DNA from: Prosapia bicincta
Lineage: Eukaryota; Arthropoda; Insecta; Hemiptera; Cercopidae
Assembly: GCA_036971475.1 (NCBI GenBank)
Contig: JBAIZL010000002.1
Coordinates: forward strand, 169,027,024 to 169,091,023
DNA: 64,000 nt
Direction: 5' to 3'
The notes under the pieces were generated by a model. The model saw nothing but the letters and a program-made list of their open reading frames with translations. It was not told the origin of the DNA and ran no database searches. How positions within the stretch are numbered: the stretch's first letter is position 1; each line of letters begins with the position of its first letter. The translations under genes were made by a program, and so were the position numbers. Below are positions 1 to 12,152 of this stretch, piece by piece.

Positions 1-2985
1 ACTGGGTGGAGGCATGTTGCTTGACACAGCGATATTTGCACGTTACTGGGTGGATGCATGTTCCTGGACACAGCGATTTCTACACGTTACTGTGTGGAGG
101 CATGTTGCTCGACACAGCGATACCTGCACGTTACTGGGTACAGGCATGTTGCTCGACACAGCGATACCTGCACGTTACTGGGTGGAGGTCTGTTGCTCGA
201 CACAGCTATATCTGCACGTTATTGTGTGGAGGTACGTTGCTCGATACAGCGATATCTGCATGTTACTGGGTGGAGGTATGTTGCTCGACTCAGCGATATC
301 TGCACGTTATTGTGTGGAGATACGTTGCTCGATACAGCGATACCTGCACGTTACTGGGTGGATGTATGTTGCTCGACACAGCTATATCTGCACGTTATTG
401 TGTGGAGGTACGTTGCTCGATACAGCGATATCTGCATGTTACTGGGTGGAGGTATGTTGCTCGACACAGCGATACCTGCACGTTACTGGATGGAGGTACG
501 TTGCTCGATACAGCGATATCTACATGTTACTGGGTGGAGGTATGTTGCTCGACACAGCCATATCTGCATGTTACGGGGTGGAGGTATGTTGCCCGACACA
601 GCGATATCTGGACGTCACTGTGTGGAGGTATGCTGCTCAACACAGCGATATCTACATGTTACTGTGTGGAGGCATGTTGCTCGACACAGCGTTATCTGCA
701 TGTTACTGTGTGGAAGTACGTTGCTCGATAAAGCGATATCTACATGTTACTGGGTGGAGGTATGTTGCTCGACACAGCGGTATCTACAAGTTACTGTGTG
801 GAGGCATGTTGTTCGACACAGCGATATCTACACGTTAAGGTGTGGATGTACGTTGCTCGATAAAGCGATATCTACATGTTACTGTGTGGAGGCATGTTGC
901 TCGACACAGCGTTATCTGCATGTTACTGTGTGGATGTACGTTGCTCGATAAAGCGATATCTACATGTTACTGGGTGGAGGTATGTTGCTCGACACAGCGA
1001 TATCTGCATGTTACTGGGTGGATGCATGTTGCCCGACACAGTGATATCTGGACTTCACTGTGTGGAGGTATGCTGCTGAACACAGCGATATCTACATGTT
1101 ACTGTGTGGAGGCATGTTGCTCGCCACAGCGATATCTACACAGTACTATGTGGAGGTATGTTGCTCGACACAGCGGTATCTACAAGTTACTGTGTGGAGG
1201 CATGTTGTTCGACACAGCGATATCAACACGTTACTGTGTGGAGGTATGTTGCTCGACACAGCGATATCTACACGTTACTGGGTAGAGGTATGTTGCTCGA
1301 CACAGCGATATCTGCACGTTACTGTGTGGAGGCATGTTGCTTGACACAGCGATATCTGCACGTTACTGTGTGGAGGTATGTTGCTCGACACAGCGATATC
1401 TGCACGTTATTATGTGGAGGCATGTTGCTCGACACAGCGATACCTGCACGTTATTGTGTGGAGGTACGTTGCTCGACACAGCGATATCTGCACGTTACTG
1501 TGTGGAGGTATGTTGCTCGACACAGCGATACCTGCACGTTATTGTGTGGAGGTACGTTGCTCGACACAGCGATATCTGCACGTTACTGTGTGGAGGTATG
1601 TTGCTCGACACAGCGATATCTGCACGTTATTGTGTGGAGGTACGTTGCTCGACACAGCGATATCTGCACGTTACTGTGTGGAGGTATGTTGCTCGACACA
1701 GCGATACCTGCACGTTATTGTGTGGAGGTACGTTGCTCGACACAGCGATATCTGCACGTTACTGGGTGGAGGTATGTTGCTCGACACAGCGATATCTGCA
1801 CGTTACTGTGTGGAGGCATGTTGCTTGACACAGCGATATCTGCATGTTACTGTGTGGAGGTATGTTGCTGGACACAGCGATATCTGCACGTTACTGTGTG
1901 GAGGCATGTTGCTTGACACAGCGATATCTGCACGTTACTGTGTGGAGGTATGTTGCTCGACACAGCGATACCTGCACATAATTGTGTGGAGGTACGTTGC
2001 TCGACACAGCGATATCTGCACGTTACTGTGTGGAGGTATGTTGCTCGACACAGCGATATCTGCACGTTACTGGGTGGAGGTATGTTGCTCGACACAGCGA
2101 TATCTGCACGTTACTGTGTTAATTCATGTTGCTTGACACAGCGATATCTGCATGTTACTGTGTGGAGGTATGTTGCTCGACACACCGATATCTGCATGTT
2201 ACTGTGTGGAAGTATGTTGCTCGACACAGCGATATCTGTATGTTACTGTGTGGAGGTATGTTGCTCGACATAGCGATATCTGCATGTTACTGTGTGGATG
2301 TATGTTGCACAGCGATATCTGCATGTTACTGTGTGGATGTATGTTGCTCGACACACCGATATCTGCATGTTACTGTGTGGAAGTATGATGCTCGACACAG
2401 CGATATCTGCATGTTACTGTGTGGAAGTATGTTGCTCGACACAGAGATATCTGCATGTTACTGTGTGGAGGTATGTTGCTCGACATAGCGATATCTGCAT
2501 GTTACTGTGTGGAGGTATGTTGCACAGCGATATCTGCATGTTACTGTGTGGAAGTATGTTGCTCGACACAGCGATATCTGCATGTTACTGTGTGGAGGTA
2601 TGTTGCTCGACATAGCGATATCTGCATGTTACTGTGTGGAGGTATGTTGCACAGCGATATCTGCATGTTACTGTGTGGAGGTATGTTGCACAGCGATATC
2701 TGCATGTTACTGTGTGGAGGAGGTATGTTGCTCGACATAGCGATATCTGCATGTTACTGTGTGGAGGTATGTTACACAGCGATATCTGCATGTTACTGTG
2801 TGGAGGTATGTTGCACAGCGATATCTGCATGTTACTGTGTGGAGGCATGTTGCTTGACACAGCGATATCTGCATGTTACTGTGTGGAGGTATGTTGCTCG
2901 ACACAGCGATATCTGCATGTTACTATGTGGAGGTATGTGGCTCGACATAGCGATATCTGCATGTTACTGTGTGGAGGTATGTTGC
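1..2985. repeat. 44-bp minisatellite array
   Basis: A tandem array of a 44-bp unit that contains GTTGCTCGACACAGCGATAT and GCACGTTACTGTGTGGAGG. The period was measured directly, for example GTTGC ends at 1340 and again at 1384. The first 1.2 kb is more diverged; 1300-2100 is nearly homogeneous. From about 2300 onward some units lack 5 bp (TCGAC), giving 39-bp variants. The unit has almost no stop codons in any forward frame, so long open frames of up to about 297 codons run through it in all three frames. Because 44 is not a multiple of 3, each frame cycles through the same three phases of the repeat. I treat these frames as by-products of repetition, not genes. The array begins before the window. 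Confidence 0.97.
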
Positions 2986-3066
2986 ACAGCGATACATACA
3001 TGCACAGCGATACATACATCCACAGCGATACATACATGCACAGCGATACATGCAAGCAAAGCGATA
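2986..3066. repeat. 18-bp satellite at the edge of the 44-bp array
   Basis: About four copies of an 18-bp unit (ACAGCGATACATACATGC) directly follow the 44-bp array. The unit shares ACAGCGATA with the 44-bp unit, so it probably arose from a partial unit that amplified with a different period. Confidence 0.85.
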
Positions 3067-3249
3067 CATAGAGAGGAAGAGAGATATTGGAGTGGATAGG
3101 GGTAGAGAGATTGGGAATAAGAGTGCGTGGAAGATTGAATGTACTCTAGGAATACAGTGTAAAACTCACACATTTATAGGTTCAATAACTGATATTACAA
3201 TATACATAAAATATCACAGTTTTCATTATTATATAAAGAATAAGTAGTA

Positions 3250-3274
3250 GGAGAGTACCCAAACCTGGGCCCGG
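3250..3274 (+). repeat. left terminal inverted repeat of the Tigger-like element
   Basis: Starts GGAGAGTACCC directly after a TA dinucleotide and pairs imperfectly with the right end at 5933-5957. Confidence 0.75.
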
Positions 3275-3711
3275 TTCCTAAGGAGAGCTCCCTAGCTTAC
3301 AGCTCTGTACGTTGCGGCTGTGAAGCGGAAATATTACAATATGTTACTTTCTTACTTCACTAAAGGGTAGCCGAGCGCTAATATCGCTGCATTTACTTGT
3401 TTCATTTCAGGCGGCCATTAACCGAAATAGTGTGATTTAAAGTTTTGACAAGTTCTTGTTTTTGGTTGCCTGACTTCAATATTTTGTAGGTAAGTGTTTT
3501 AACCATTATATTATTTTAAAGTAGATAGTGTAAAATATCAATTAAGTGTAATAAATTTGATTTTACTTGACGTGTTAAAATTTTGTGGGCATTTGAAATA
3601 TCAGTTACGTGGTGCCTAGCCCGAGCCCCCTAGAGGTTCCTAAACCGGGCCCCCTATTTATCCATTGTAAAAATAAAACGACAATATGTTTTGCACTCTG
3701 TTGCAGAATCC

Positions 3712-5628
3712 ATGGCGAAAACCAAACCGTTAAGATCGTGGTCTTCTGCAGATATGGCAAGAGCTATTGATGCTATCCGAAAGAAAGAAATGGGCTTGAA
3801 AAAAGCCAGTAAAGCTTACAATGTGCCTAGGTATGGGACTCCATTAGAGGCATCTCAGACAAAAATTGGTAGGCCGCCTGTTTTTTGTAAACAACTTAAG
3901 GAGGAATTAGTTAATTTTTTAGCTATGGAAGCTTCATTTTATGGCCTCGCGCGTACAGACCTGCGAAGGATGGCTGTTCAGTTAGCTGTAAGAAATAATA
4001 ATCAACACCCCTTTAAAGACGAGATCGCTGGGGAAAAATGGGTGTGACTTTTTTTAAAACGCCACAAAAAAACTTTACCTGAACGAAAACCTACTGGGAC
4101 GTCCAATGCAAGACCTATAGCATTCAGTAAAGAAAATACCGATAAATTTTTTAACCATCTTGAACTGATTTATGAATAAGACAAGTTCACTCCTGATAGA
4201 ATCTTTAATGTAGACGAAAGCGGTATATCTATCGTACAGTTAAAAGTAGCTAAAGTGATTGGTTTGCGTGGAAAAAGACAGGTCGCTACATTAACATCTG
4301 CTGAACGTGGGTCGCTTATCACAATTGTTGTTTTCATGAATGCGACTGGCACATTTGTTCCCACTTTAGTTATTTTTCCAAGGAAAAATTTGAGTGACCA
4401 ACTGAAAAAAGGGGCTCCACCAGGAACCATATTTGCTGCTCATGCCTCAGGATGGATACAGGCTAATCTTTTTACAGCGTGGTTCCAACACTTCGTAGCT
4501 TTTGTTAAGCCTACGAAAGACAAGCCCGTTCTTCTTATCTTAGATGGACACTTCACACCCAAAAGCTTGATTTAATTGACTTGGCTAGACAAAACTATAT
4601 TTCAATTGTTTCCCTTCCTCCCCACTCATCTCACAAAATACAGCCACTTGACAGGACTTTCATGGGCCATATTAAAGTTATGTACAGTGAAGAAATTAGA
4701 CAATGGCTACGACATAGTGATCGGCCTGTTAGTGCATATGAAGTAATGGAGCATTTTGGAAAATCCTACATTAAATGTCAGAAGGCTGAGTTTGCTATAA
4801 ATGGCTTCCGAGTTACTGGGATCTTCCCTCTAAACAGAAATATATTTACGGAATCCGAATACATTTCAGAGGCTAATAAAAAAAAATAGTCAGCTCTGGA
4901 GACTAGCTCTTTACAGGGACTGGAAGAAGAGGAGGATCGAGCCCAGAGTGGACAATTTGAAAATAATAGAAATAGCCTGACGAGACCATCAACATCAAGA
5001 GCAACGGATTTAGCTATTCAGTCAACTTCATTTGAAACCTCTCAACTTACCCAGACACCCTCTCAGCAAAATCATTTCAAATACTACTCCTCAGAGAAAG
5101 CAAGAGCATCACAGGGAAGAACATTGCCCATTCGAAATCAGCCCTATAAAGAAAATTAAGAAGAATTATTCCACCAGAGGGCGTAAAGCATGCAGTTTAG
5201 AAATCATAACGGTTTCCCCTTACAAATTCGATTTGATGCAGGCACAAAAATCAAGGCAGGGTAAAGAAGCTAATAAGGTCTGTAATCAGTCATCAGAATT
5301 GAAACGCACACGTGGTAGAGGTCGGGGTCAAAGGTTGTGGGGCCGAAAAAAAGGGAGTCAAGAAACGCCTTGAGTTCAAGAAAAATCTAAAGGAAGAATC
5401 CAGTTCCAGTGAAGATTCGATTGATAACATGTCCTCAGGATCTTCTCAGATAGAAATTCCTCCAGGTGTGTCGTCCGTTACAGCTGGAGAGGATGTTGGG
5501 AGTGTCTGTTTTGCTTTGTAAAATTTTATGAAGACTGCAAAGGAGAACTTTGGGTCAAGTGCCTTATGTGTTGCCTCTGTGCTCACGTAGATTGTGTGGG
5601 GGCAAAAGTAGATAATTACATATGCTAA
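3712..5628 (+). pseudogene. Tigger/pogo-like DDE transposase pseudogene
   Basis: The likely start is the ATG at 3712 (MAKTKPLRSWSS), just after the predicted splice acceptor. The order is a Psq/CENP-B-type N-terminal helix-turn-helix (WSSADMARAIDAIRKKE), GRPPVF and a second DNA-binding helix region, then the DDE core. All three acidic motifs can be read: NVDESG near 4208, LILDGHFT near 4536 and QPLDRTFMG near 4645. Breaks are an in-frame TGA at 4045-4047, a TAA at about 4177, a frameshift near 4555 between GHFT and LDLIDLAR, and further shifts near 4880 and in the 3' third. The C-terminal part has a basic stretch and ends in a cysteine-rich finger (CLFC...WVKCLMCCLCAH...C, about 5500-5625), as in Tigger-type proteins with a C-terminal PHD-like finger. 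The protein is not functional. Confidence 0.88.
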
Positions 5629-5932
5629 TTTCAAGTACAAGCTGTTAAACCCTTAATTTTTTTATGTACAATTAAATATAAGTTAGTTCCGTTTACTACT
5701 TTATTAATTTATGCCCATTTCTAAATCATTTTTAAGGGGGCTCGCTTTAGGAACCTTTTTTTAAAAATCAACAAAACGTAATGTCCACAAAATATTTTCG
5801 TTTCACCTACATAATGAAACAAAACCATGTGAGTAAAATATATACCTATGTAGAACTAACTAAGGTATTTATTGCAAATATTTTGGTTTATTTTTGTACA
5901 AATATACAATTTTTAGAATGAAAAAACAAAGT

Positions 5933-5957
5933 GGGGGCTCGGGTATGTGTACTTTCC
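5933..5957 (-). repeat. right terminal inverted repeat of the Tigger-like element
   Basis: Its reverse complement starts GGAAAGTACAC and aligns with the left end at about 18 of 25 positions. It is followed by TA at 5958-5959. Confidence 0.72.
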
Positions 5958-6095
5958 TATACTATAAAAAAATTAAGTATATTCCTGCTTAGTTGAACAA
6001 AGAAAAATTGTATTTTAGTTACTTTTTTATTCTATATGTAGCCATACATTTCGAATCCACTCTAGAAACATAATTTTTTTATTAAAAATAATGAC

Positions 6096-6235
6096 TTTTA
6101 ATTTGGAAAAATTGTATTAACTTAAAACGCCATACATTACAAGTTTTAAAATATGTATTTGAACTTGAGTAGATGAATACAAATTATTTAATAACGATAC
6201 TTGAGTTTATTAAAATTCCAGTTGAGGGCTGGATT
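6096..6235 (+). repeat. SINE-like family copy A
   Basis: Contains TATTAACTTAAAACGCC, TACAAGTTTTAAAATATG and CTTGAGTAGATGAATA in the order shared with the other copies. The 3' part is cut off by copy B. Confidence 0.6.
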
Positions 6236-6482
6236 TTAAACAACGAATCATTCAGTTCAAACCCAACCTAGAGACATCAACTTTTTAAAATTTATTTAAT
6301 GAATAAATATTAGAAGAAACTATATTAACATCAAATATCATCCACTGCGAGTTCAAAAAAGTGTGTGTTTGAACCTGAGTGAATGAATAAAAAAGTATTT
6401 GATTAACGATTAAACATTTAAATAAGATATAAAAATAAGAAGAGTGTGAACTAATAGAAGGAATTGATAAATAATACAGCTT
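6236..6482 (+). repeat. SINE-like family copy B with B-box-like head
   Basis: The head has CAGTTCAAACCCAACC (6256 onward), similar to the tRNA B box GTTCRANNC. The body follows with TATTAACATCAAATATCATC, CTGAGTGAATGAATAAAA, TTAACGATTAAACA and the tail motif GAGTGTGAACTAATAGAAGG. Confidence 0.6.
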
Positions 6483-7114
6483 CACAAAAATGCAAGGAAA
6501 AATAGTAATATTTAAGCAAATTGAAAAATAACTAAAGTAGCATGAGTGTGATTGTAAAAATTAGGTATTTAAAGAAAGTGAAAATTAAATTGGATAACTT
6601 AATGTTTCTCCACTTTTCCCTTGGCGGTTTCGACTTGACTAATGCAATGTTAGTTTTATCCACCTAACCATTATTATTTGTTATAATACACAACTTGTTA
6701 TTCCAGGTTTCTAACATTATTTACTGCATTATTGTTTGTTAACCTAAAATAGTATTTTTTACTCTGTACTTTGATTAAGTGTCAACCTATGACGTTGGAA
6801 AACTACATATATGTACAAGGCTTTTCTCATATTTAAGCACGAAACATGTAGAACCAGGTTTATGATTGATTCTTGTAAAGTGTTTTCAATATATACAGCG
6901 TGTACAAACCACTTTGATGAAGCTTTTATTTAAAAGTAAATTTACTCTGAAAACCGTTTAATCATCGTGGAAAGATTGATAATGCTGAAACCAAATTGAT
7001 TTTCCGTCAAATCTCGAACAACCGGTAAAGAGACTATCTTAATATAATCCTCTATACAAGTAAAAATGTTTGTAGAAACGTTAGTTTGTTTCTTATGGCT
7101 CCCTAAACCGTTCT

Positions 7115-7605
7115 AAGAGGAAGTTACATACGAAAAGGAAGTTGCATATTAGGGAGTGAAAGTTAGATATTATAAAGAAGGTTTTGCCTATTAGAAAGAG
7201 GAAATTACATATTAGGAACAGTAAGTTACATTTTAGGTAAAAGAAGTTGCACATTACGAAGAGGAATTTGCATATTAGGAGGAGAAGGTTACTTATGAGG
7301 AGGAGAAAGTCACATATGAGGAAGAGGAGGTTGCATATTAGGAAGAGAAATTTGCATATCAGGAAGAGGAGGCTGTATGTTAGGAAGAAGAAGGTACATA
7401 TTAGGAAAATAAAGTTGCATATTAGAAAGAGAAAGGTTCATATTAGGGAGGGGAAGTTGCATTTTAGGAAGAGGAGGCTACTTATTACGAGGAGGAAGTT
7501 ACATATTACGAAGAGGGAGTGGCATATTGGGAATAGGAGGTTTCTAATTAGGATGAAAAAGTTGCATATTGGAAAGAGGCGGTTACATATTAATCAGGAT
7601 AAAAA
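7115..7605. repeat. 21-bp tandem array (LHIRKRR-like heptads)
   Basis: A degenerate tandem repeat with a 21-bp unit such as TTGCATATTAGGAAGAGGAG. Because 21 is a multiple of 3, one forward frame (7247-7609) stays open for 120 codons and reads as a strongly basic heptad LHIRKRR repeated about 17 times. No neighbouring coding sequence, splice context or start-codon context supports a gene. It is annotated as a satellite-type repeat. Confidence 0.85.
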
Positions 7606-9231
7606 TTAAGTAGAGTGAGGAAAGAGGAGTCTTGTAAAACGATTTGTTGCGCCAGGAGAGGTAGATGTTTTGCCTAACAGTTTTACGACCTGGTAGCAAG
7701 ATTCTCTTTCATGGATCGTTAGGTAACCTATAACAAACTCATTAACTGAAACAATGTCTACAACTTAACATTCAACGTAATCATAAAGAGATCTTTGTTT
7801 TGTTTGTTGCTTTGAAATACTGTTTGTGATGTCGACTTATGTATTTTTATTGATGTTTCAAATTAATGCTTATCTCCTAAAGATGAGTCCCGTCTGGAGT
7901 CGAAGAGTAGATCATTATCTTAAAAGAGTTAAAGATCATTTCAAATGGTATACCATTGTCTGTAGTTGGTAATAATCATCTAGTAAATACAAACTCTTTT
8001 GTCACACAAAGAAAATATGCAGTGATTCCAATTCTCTTAACGTAAAGGAGTTGTGTGCTTGCATCAAAGCAGATTTTAGTGTAGCTCCACTTAACTCGGT
8101 AACGGGTTATAATCTTGTTACGGGTAGGTCGTAATGTATCTTACCATGGTTGGACTGAGGGTCCCCGCTCGAACCCAAGTTACTGTTGGGACCTTCAGTC
8201 CTCCGGTGAGAAGCAGGTAACACTCACTGTGGTAGCATTGGTCTACGCCTCTGCCTTCGCCTCCCTAGACACGTATTTGTTTTACGTAAATTCATACATT
8301 ACAACTATTTTTCTAGCTTAGCTTCTGAGGTTATGTTAAAACAATTAAAAGACATACAAATAACTCACAAATTAATCATTTATTTACTCATACGCGTTTC
8401 AATGTCTTTAGAAATGAGTTGTAAGTTAGAGTTTGTAGTAGCAACACTCATTGATGATGATGACTTTATCATTGTAACGCAATAAATGATTAAGTTGTCA
8501 GTTGTGTGTATGTCTTTTTTTTAAAATATATTACATATTTGTAATTGATTATATGACCGTTGTTTTATTCCTCTATCTATATCCGTATACAATATGGAAT
8601 CCTATTGCATAGAAAATGATGCCCCTGGATTTTGTTCAGAGATTTCATTTCCATTCAACTAGAAACTTTATCATATATTAAGTTTACCAACTACTGCCAC
8701 AGTGCAAACTCTACAAACACTTCCACTGTTTTTGTGAATATCGTTAAAAAGTATTATTTTTTTAAAAAACTAACAAAATGTAAATATTTTTAAGAGGAAC
8801 AGATTCTGCTTCTTATATGATTTTCCATTCCCTTTAAGGAAGTTTTCCATCGTCCGCTGTCCTCTAAGTTTCTAAGAGAGTTGTAAGGCAGCGAGTGGCC
8901 GACTCTTGGTAACTTTAACAAGTACAAAGCCGGAATTCCAGCTAATTAGTCCTGGGACCTATTCTGCACCTTCGTCAAAATAGACAAGCAAATTACGGGT
9001 CACTTTAATCCCTGGGACCTCCAATCTGAGACTTTCATTACTTGTCAGTCTATTTTTAATCCTAAACAATGACATTTTAAATCCATAAAGGTAAAAATCA
9101 AACTAGTGTTATGTAAACACAACAATAAACCATTGTGAAGTTAAGAATAATATGAATTCGAATCTGCTAATAAATAATGTCGCTAAACCTGTTTGTTTCA
9201 TTTTATTTTGAATTGAAAAGTAAGTAGACTT
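7606..9231. other. no gene seen
   Basis: AT-rich sequence without a recognisable gene, RNA or repeat. A 68-codon frame at 8115-8321 has no recognisable features. Confidence 0.5.
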
Positions 9232-9945
9232 TGAGTGATACAAACACCTGGCATAGAGTGATACAAACACCTGGCATAGAGTCATACAAAAACCTGGCAT
9301 AGAGTGATACAAACACCTGACATAGAGTCATACAAAAACCTGGCATAGAGTCATACAAAAACCTGGCATAGAGTGATACAAACACCTGGCATAGAGTGAT
9401 ACAAACACCTGACATAGAGTGATACAAACACCTGACATAGAGTCATACAAACACCTTGCATAGAATCATACAAACACCTGGCATAGAGTGGTACAAACAC
9501 CTGGCATAGAGTCATACAAACACCTGGCATAGAGTCATACAAACACCTATCATAGAGTCATACAAACACCTGGCAGAGACTCATACAAACACCTGGCATA
9601 GAGTCATACAAACACCTGGCAGAGACTCATACAAACACCTAGCATAGAGTCATACAAACACCTGGAAGAGACTCATACAAACACCTGGCATAGAGTCATA
9701 CAAACACCTGGCATAGAGTCATACAAACACCTGGCATAGCGTCCTACTAACACCTGGCATAGAGTAATACAAACACCTGGCATAGAGTCATACAAACACC
9801 TGACATAGAGTCATAAAAAACCTGGCATAGAGTCATACAAACACCTGGCATAGAGTGATACAAACACCTGGCATAGAGTTATACAAATACCTGGCATAGG
9901 GTCATACAAAACACGTGGAATAGAGTTATACAAAAACCTGGCATA
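9232..9945. repeat. 23-bp minisatellite
   Basis: About 31 copies of a 23-bp unit (GAGTCATACAAACACCTGGC plus ATA). The period was measured between ACCTGGCATA at 9246 and 9269. Most variation is GAGTCATA versus GAGTGATA and single-base changes. Short minus-strand open frames through it are repeat artefacts. Confidence 0.95.
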
Positions 9946-10289
9946 ATTCGGCTTCTGGCTTTCTCAGTCATTCATCTGGCAAAGTAGTATGACACAGATA
10001 ATAAATAGGTTTTCAAAAAGTGATTTGTTAAATATAGACTACCTCCCGATTCTATTAAATCTAAAAAGCATTTCCCTTATAATTCCAAACTTGCTCACTT
10101 TATTCTGTGTTAAGTTATTAGGTTCATGGGTACGTAAGAAATGTATCATCATAGTGTAGGCTTTATGTAAGATATAAAATAGGAGTTTTGTTGCGTTAGC
10201 GATGAGTAATAAAAATGGATATTTACATGAAACTTATTAAATTTGGCATTAAAATCTGTGAACAAAGTAATGACGTATGTATTGCACAA

Positions 10290-10460
10290 TTGATTAAATA
10301 ATCTTCTCCCTTTTCAATTCCTTCTATTAGTCCAAACTCTCCTTATATATAGGCTTATCTAGCCTATACATTTTTTTAAACGTGTAGTGAATAAAACGTG
10401 ATGTTAATACAGTCTTTTCTAATATTAAATAATTAATTAAATTTAATGAATTAATGATTT
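10290..10460 (-). repeat. SINE-like family copy C (inverted)
   Basis: Read on the minus strand, the tail motif GGAATTGAAAAGGG-like follows TTAATACAGT/TAACATCA-type body motifs. On the plus strand CAATTCCTTCTATTAGTCC and GTGATGTTAATACAGTC are diagnostic. Confidence 0.5.
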
Positions 10461-11179
10461 TAATCATTTTTATAGCTTTATATTTTGCACCTAATATTGT
10501 GATCCTGTCATAGACTATGTGGATACATATTTATGTTATAACTATTTAATAAAAATAACATAAAATATATATAAGTTATATATTTATTTTTTTTTTGACC
10601 AAAGTAGGAATTGACCTAAAGATATTGCTCATTGAACTTGTATTAATGAGAAGGATATAATCACCTTCTGCTACGTGTCCTCAATATACATTCTAAATAA
10701 TGTAAATGGGAGTTTATCAAGGATCCGTATACACTAGCAGATGTATAACGAGGAAGGGAGAGAGAGATTTAATAGGAAATAACTAAGTATGTAACAGTTA
10801 TTTTACCGTTCATTTTCTAATGGTTTTTCTCTCTTTAGAAATAACATTTCTGTAATGGATTAAGGTTTGCACGTCTTCCAGGAAGTAACTCTATGTGATT
10901 ACAAACATGTTTTATGTTACAAAAGGTGATTCATATTTCACAGCATATCATTGCATTCAGTATAAAATAACTTTTTCTCTGAACTGATCCATAAACTGAC
11001 TCAGAGACTTAAGAACAGTTGGAAAATTATTAGAATAACTTTATTCATCATCGAGTGTCAGAAAAAATATTTCTGCGCTATTTTTTCGTAAATGTAATTT
11101 TTAAAACCGTAAAATAGAAATTATATACATAATTGTAGAAAAAGACAGAGATTTTTCCCGATGACACTATTAAATGGTG

Positions 11180-11180
<1 letters not shown>

Positions 11181-11240
<60 letters not shown>
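11181..11240. repeat. (AT)n microsatellite
   Basis: An uninterrupted run of about 30 AT dinucleotides. A shorter TG/TA run follows at 11341-11372. Confidence 0.95.
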
Positions 11241-11246
<6 letters not shown>

Positions 11247-11453
11247 TATTGAAATTTTTTGTAACAATTTAAACCGGTTCATTTTAAGTTTTAACTACTT
11301 GAATGAGTAAGTTCAGGTTATACTTAATTTATTCTACAACTATATGTGTGTGTATATATATATATATATATCGTAATATGTATTCTTGTGTATTAATAAA
11401 GAACTAAGTCAAAATACAAATACAAGAATTATAATTGAAGTTACAATTCAAAG

Positions 11454-11486
11454 CTTTTCGTTGGCTAACAGTACCAACATCATCAG
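11454..11486 (-). ncRNA. hammerhead-like core motif (1)
   Basis: On the minus strand CTGATGATG (11486-11478) is followed by a 5-bp stem GTTGG/CCAAC with a 9-nt loop and then GAAAAG. This resembles the CUGAUGA-stem II-GAAA core of hammerhead ribozymes, which Penelope-like retroelements are known to carry. One extra T lies between the core and stem II. Stems I and III were not resolved, so activity is uncertain. Confidence 0.28.
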
Positions 11487-12152
11487 GAATATTAAACAAT
11501 TAAAATTAACATATGTGCAAATTAGATCAAATAAATAGCTATGCCAATTACAATGTTGCCTAACATACAATAAATGCCTATTACAATTACAATGTTGTTA
11601 AACTTTTATTTTGCTGCTCTAACATTACAAACACTGAATATATTATCAAATTTAGATTTTACTTGTATTTGTTCATTTATCAACTCATTATTAGTATTAT
11701 ATTTATGTATTTCTAAAGCTTTATAAATATTCATTCTCAGGCCTTTGTTAATTTCTTTTACAAGTATCATATTATCTATATTAGGATAGAAGTGATTATT
11801 ATTAATACAATGACTAGCAAAATTTGATTTATAAATGTCTGGCTTACAAATAATTTGTAAGTATTTATTCCAAAATTATGTTTAAAAAAAAATAATATTT
11901 TGCATTTTGCACTATTTTTTAATTGATTTTTTTTAGAAAAAGAGAATTGTATACATAGGTTTACAAAAAATGTATTTACTTTATTATGTTCATTTTAAAA
12001 TTCACCTATTCTGTTAAAATACAAAAACCTTTTTCAATACATTGATCTTAATACTGTAGAATTGTTTTTGCGCTGAAATTGTTGTTCATTGCAGGAGTTA
12101 TTTTACCTAACTGCAGGAGTTTTTTTAACTAATTTATTAATAAAGTTAATAA
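11487..12152. other. AT-rich non-coding stretch
   Basis: Low-complexity AT-rich DNA that may belong to the same degraded element as the motif at 11454-11486. No coding frame seen. Confidence 0.4.

Larger units (their letters stand above)
3250..5957 (+). mobile_element. Tigger/pogo-like DNA transposon, degenerate
   Basis: A 2.7-kb Tc1/mariner-superfamily element. The ends are imperfect inverted repeats beginning GGAGAGTAC on the left and GGAAAGTAC on the right (reverse complement), each flanked by TA (3248-3249 and 5958-5959). This matches the TA target preference of the superfamily. Subterminal copies of GGGCCC/GGGGGCTC and GGTTCCTAA-like motifs recur near 3268, 3616-3655 and 5735-5756. A plausible 5' UTR intron has its donor at 3490 (TAG|GTAAGTG) and its acceptor at 3706 (TTGCAG). 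The transposase is broken by stops and frameshifts, so the copy is not autonomous. Confidence 0.85.
5960..7114. other. AT-rich non-coding stretch with SINE-like copies
   Basis: No coding signal. Two overlapping copies of the SINE-like family lie at about 6096-6480 and are listed separately. The rest is AT-rich unique-looking sequence. Confidence 0.6.
9946..11453. other. AT-rich non-coding stretch
   Basis: Contains one inverted SINE-like copy and two AT-type microsatellites, listed separately. Nothing else recognisable. Confidence 0.5.

Noticed and set aside
6..3099. Long open frames (up to about 297 codons) in the first 3 kb
   Set aside because: They arise because the 44-bp unit has no forward stop codons. 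All three frames are open at once and no unique coding sequence joins them.
9232..9945. Possible CRISPR-like array
   Set aside because: The 23-bp units are directly tandem with no unique spacers, and the DNA is eukaryotic.
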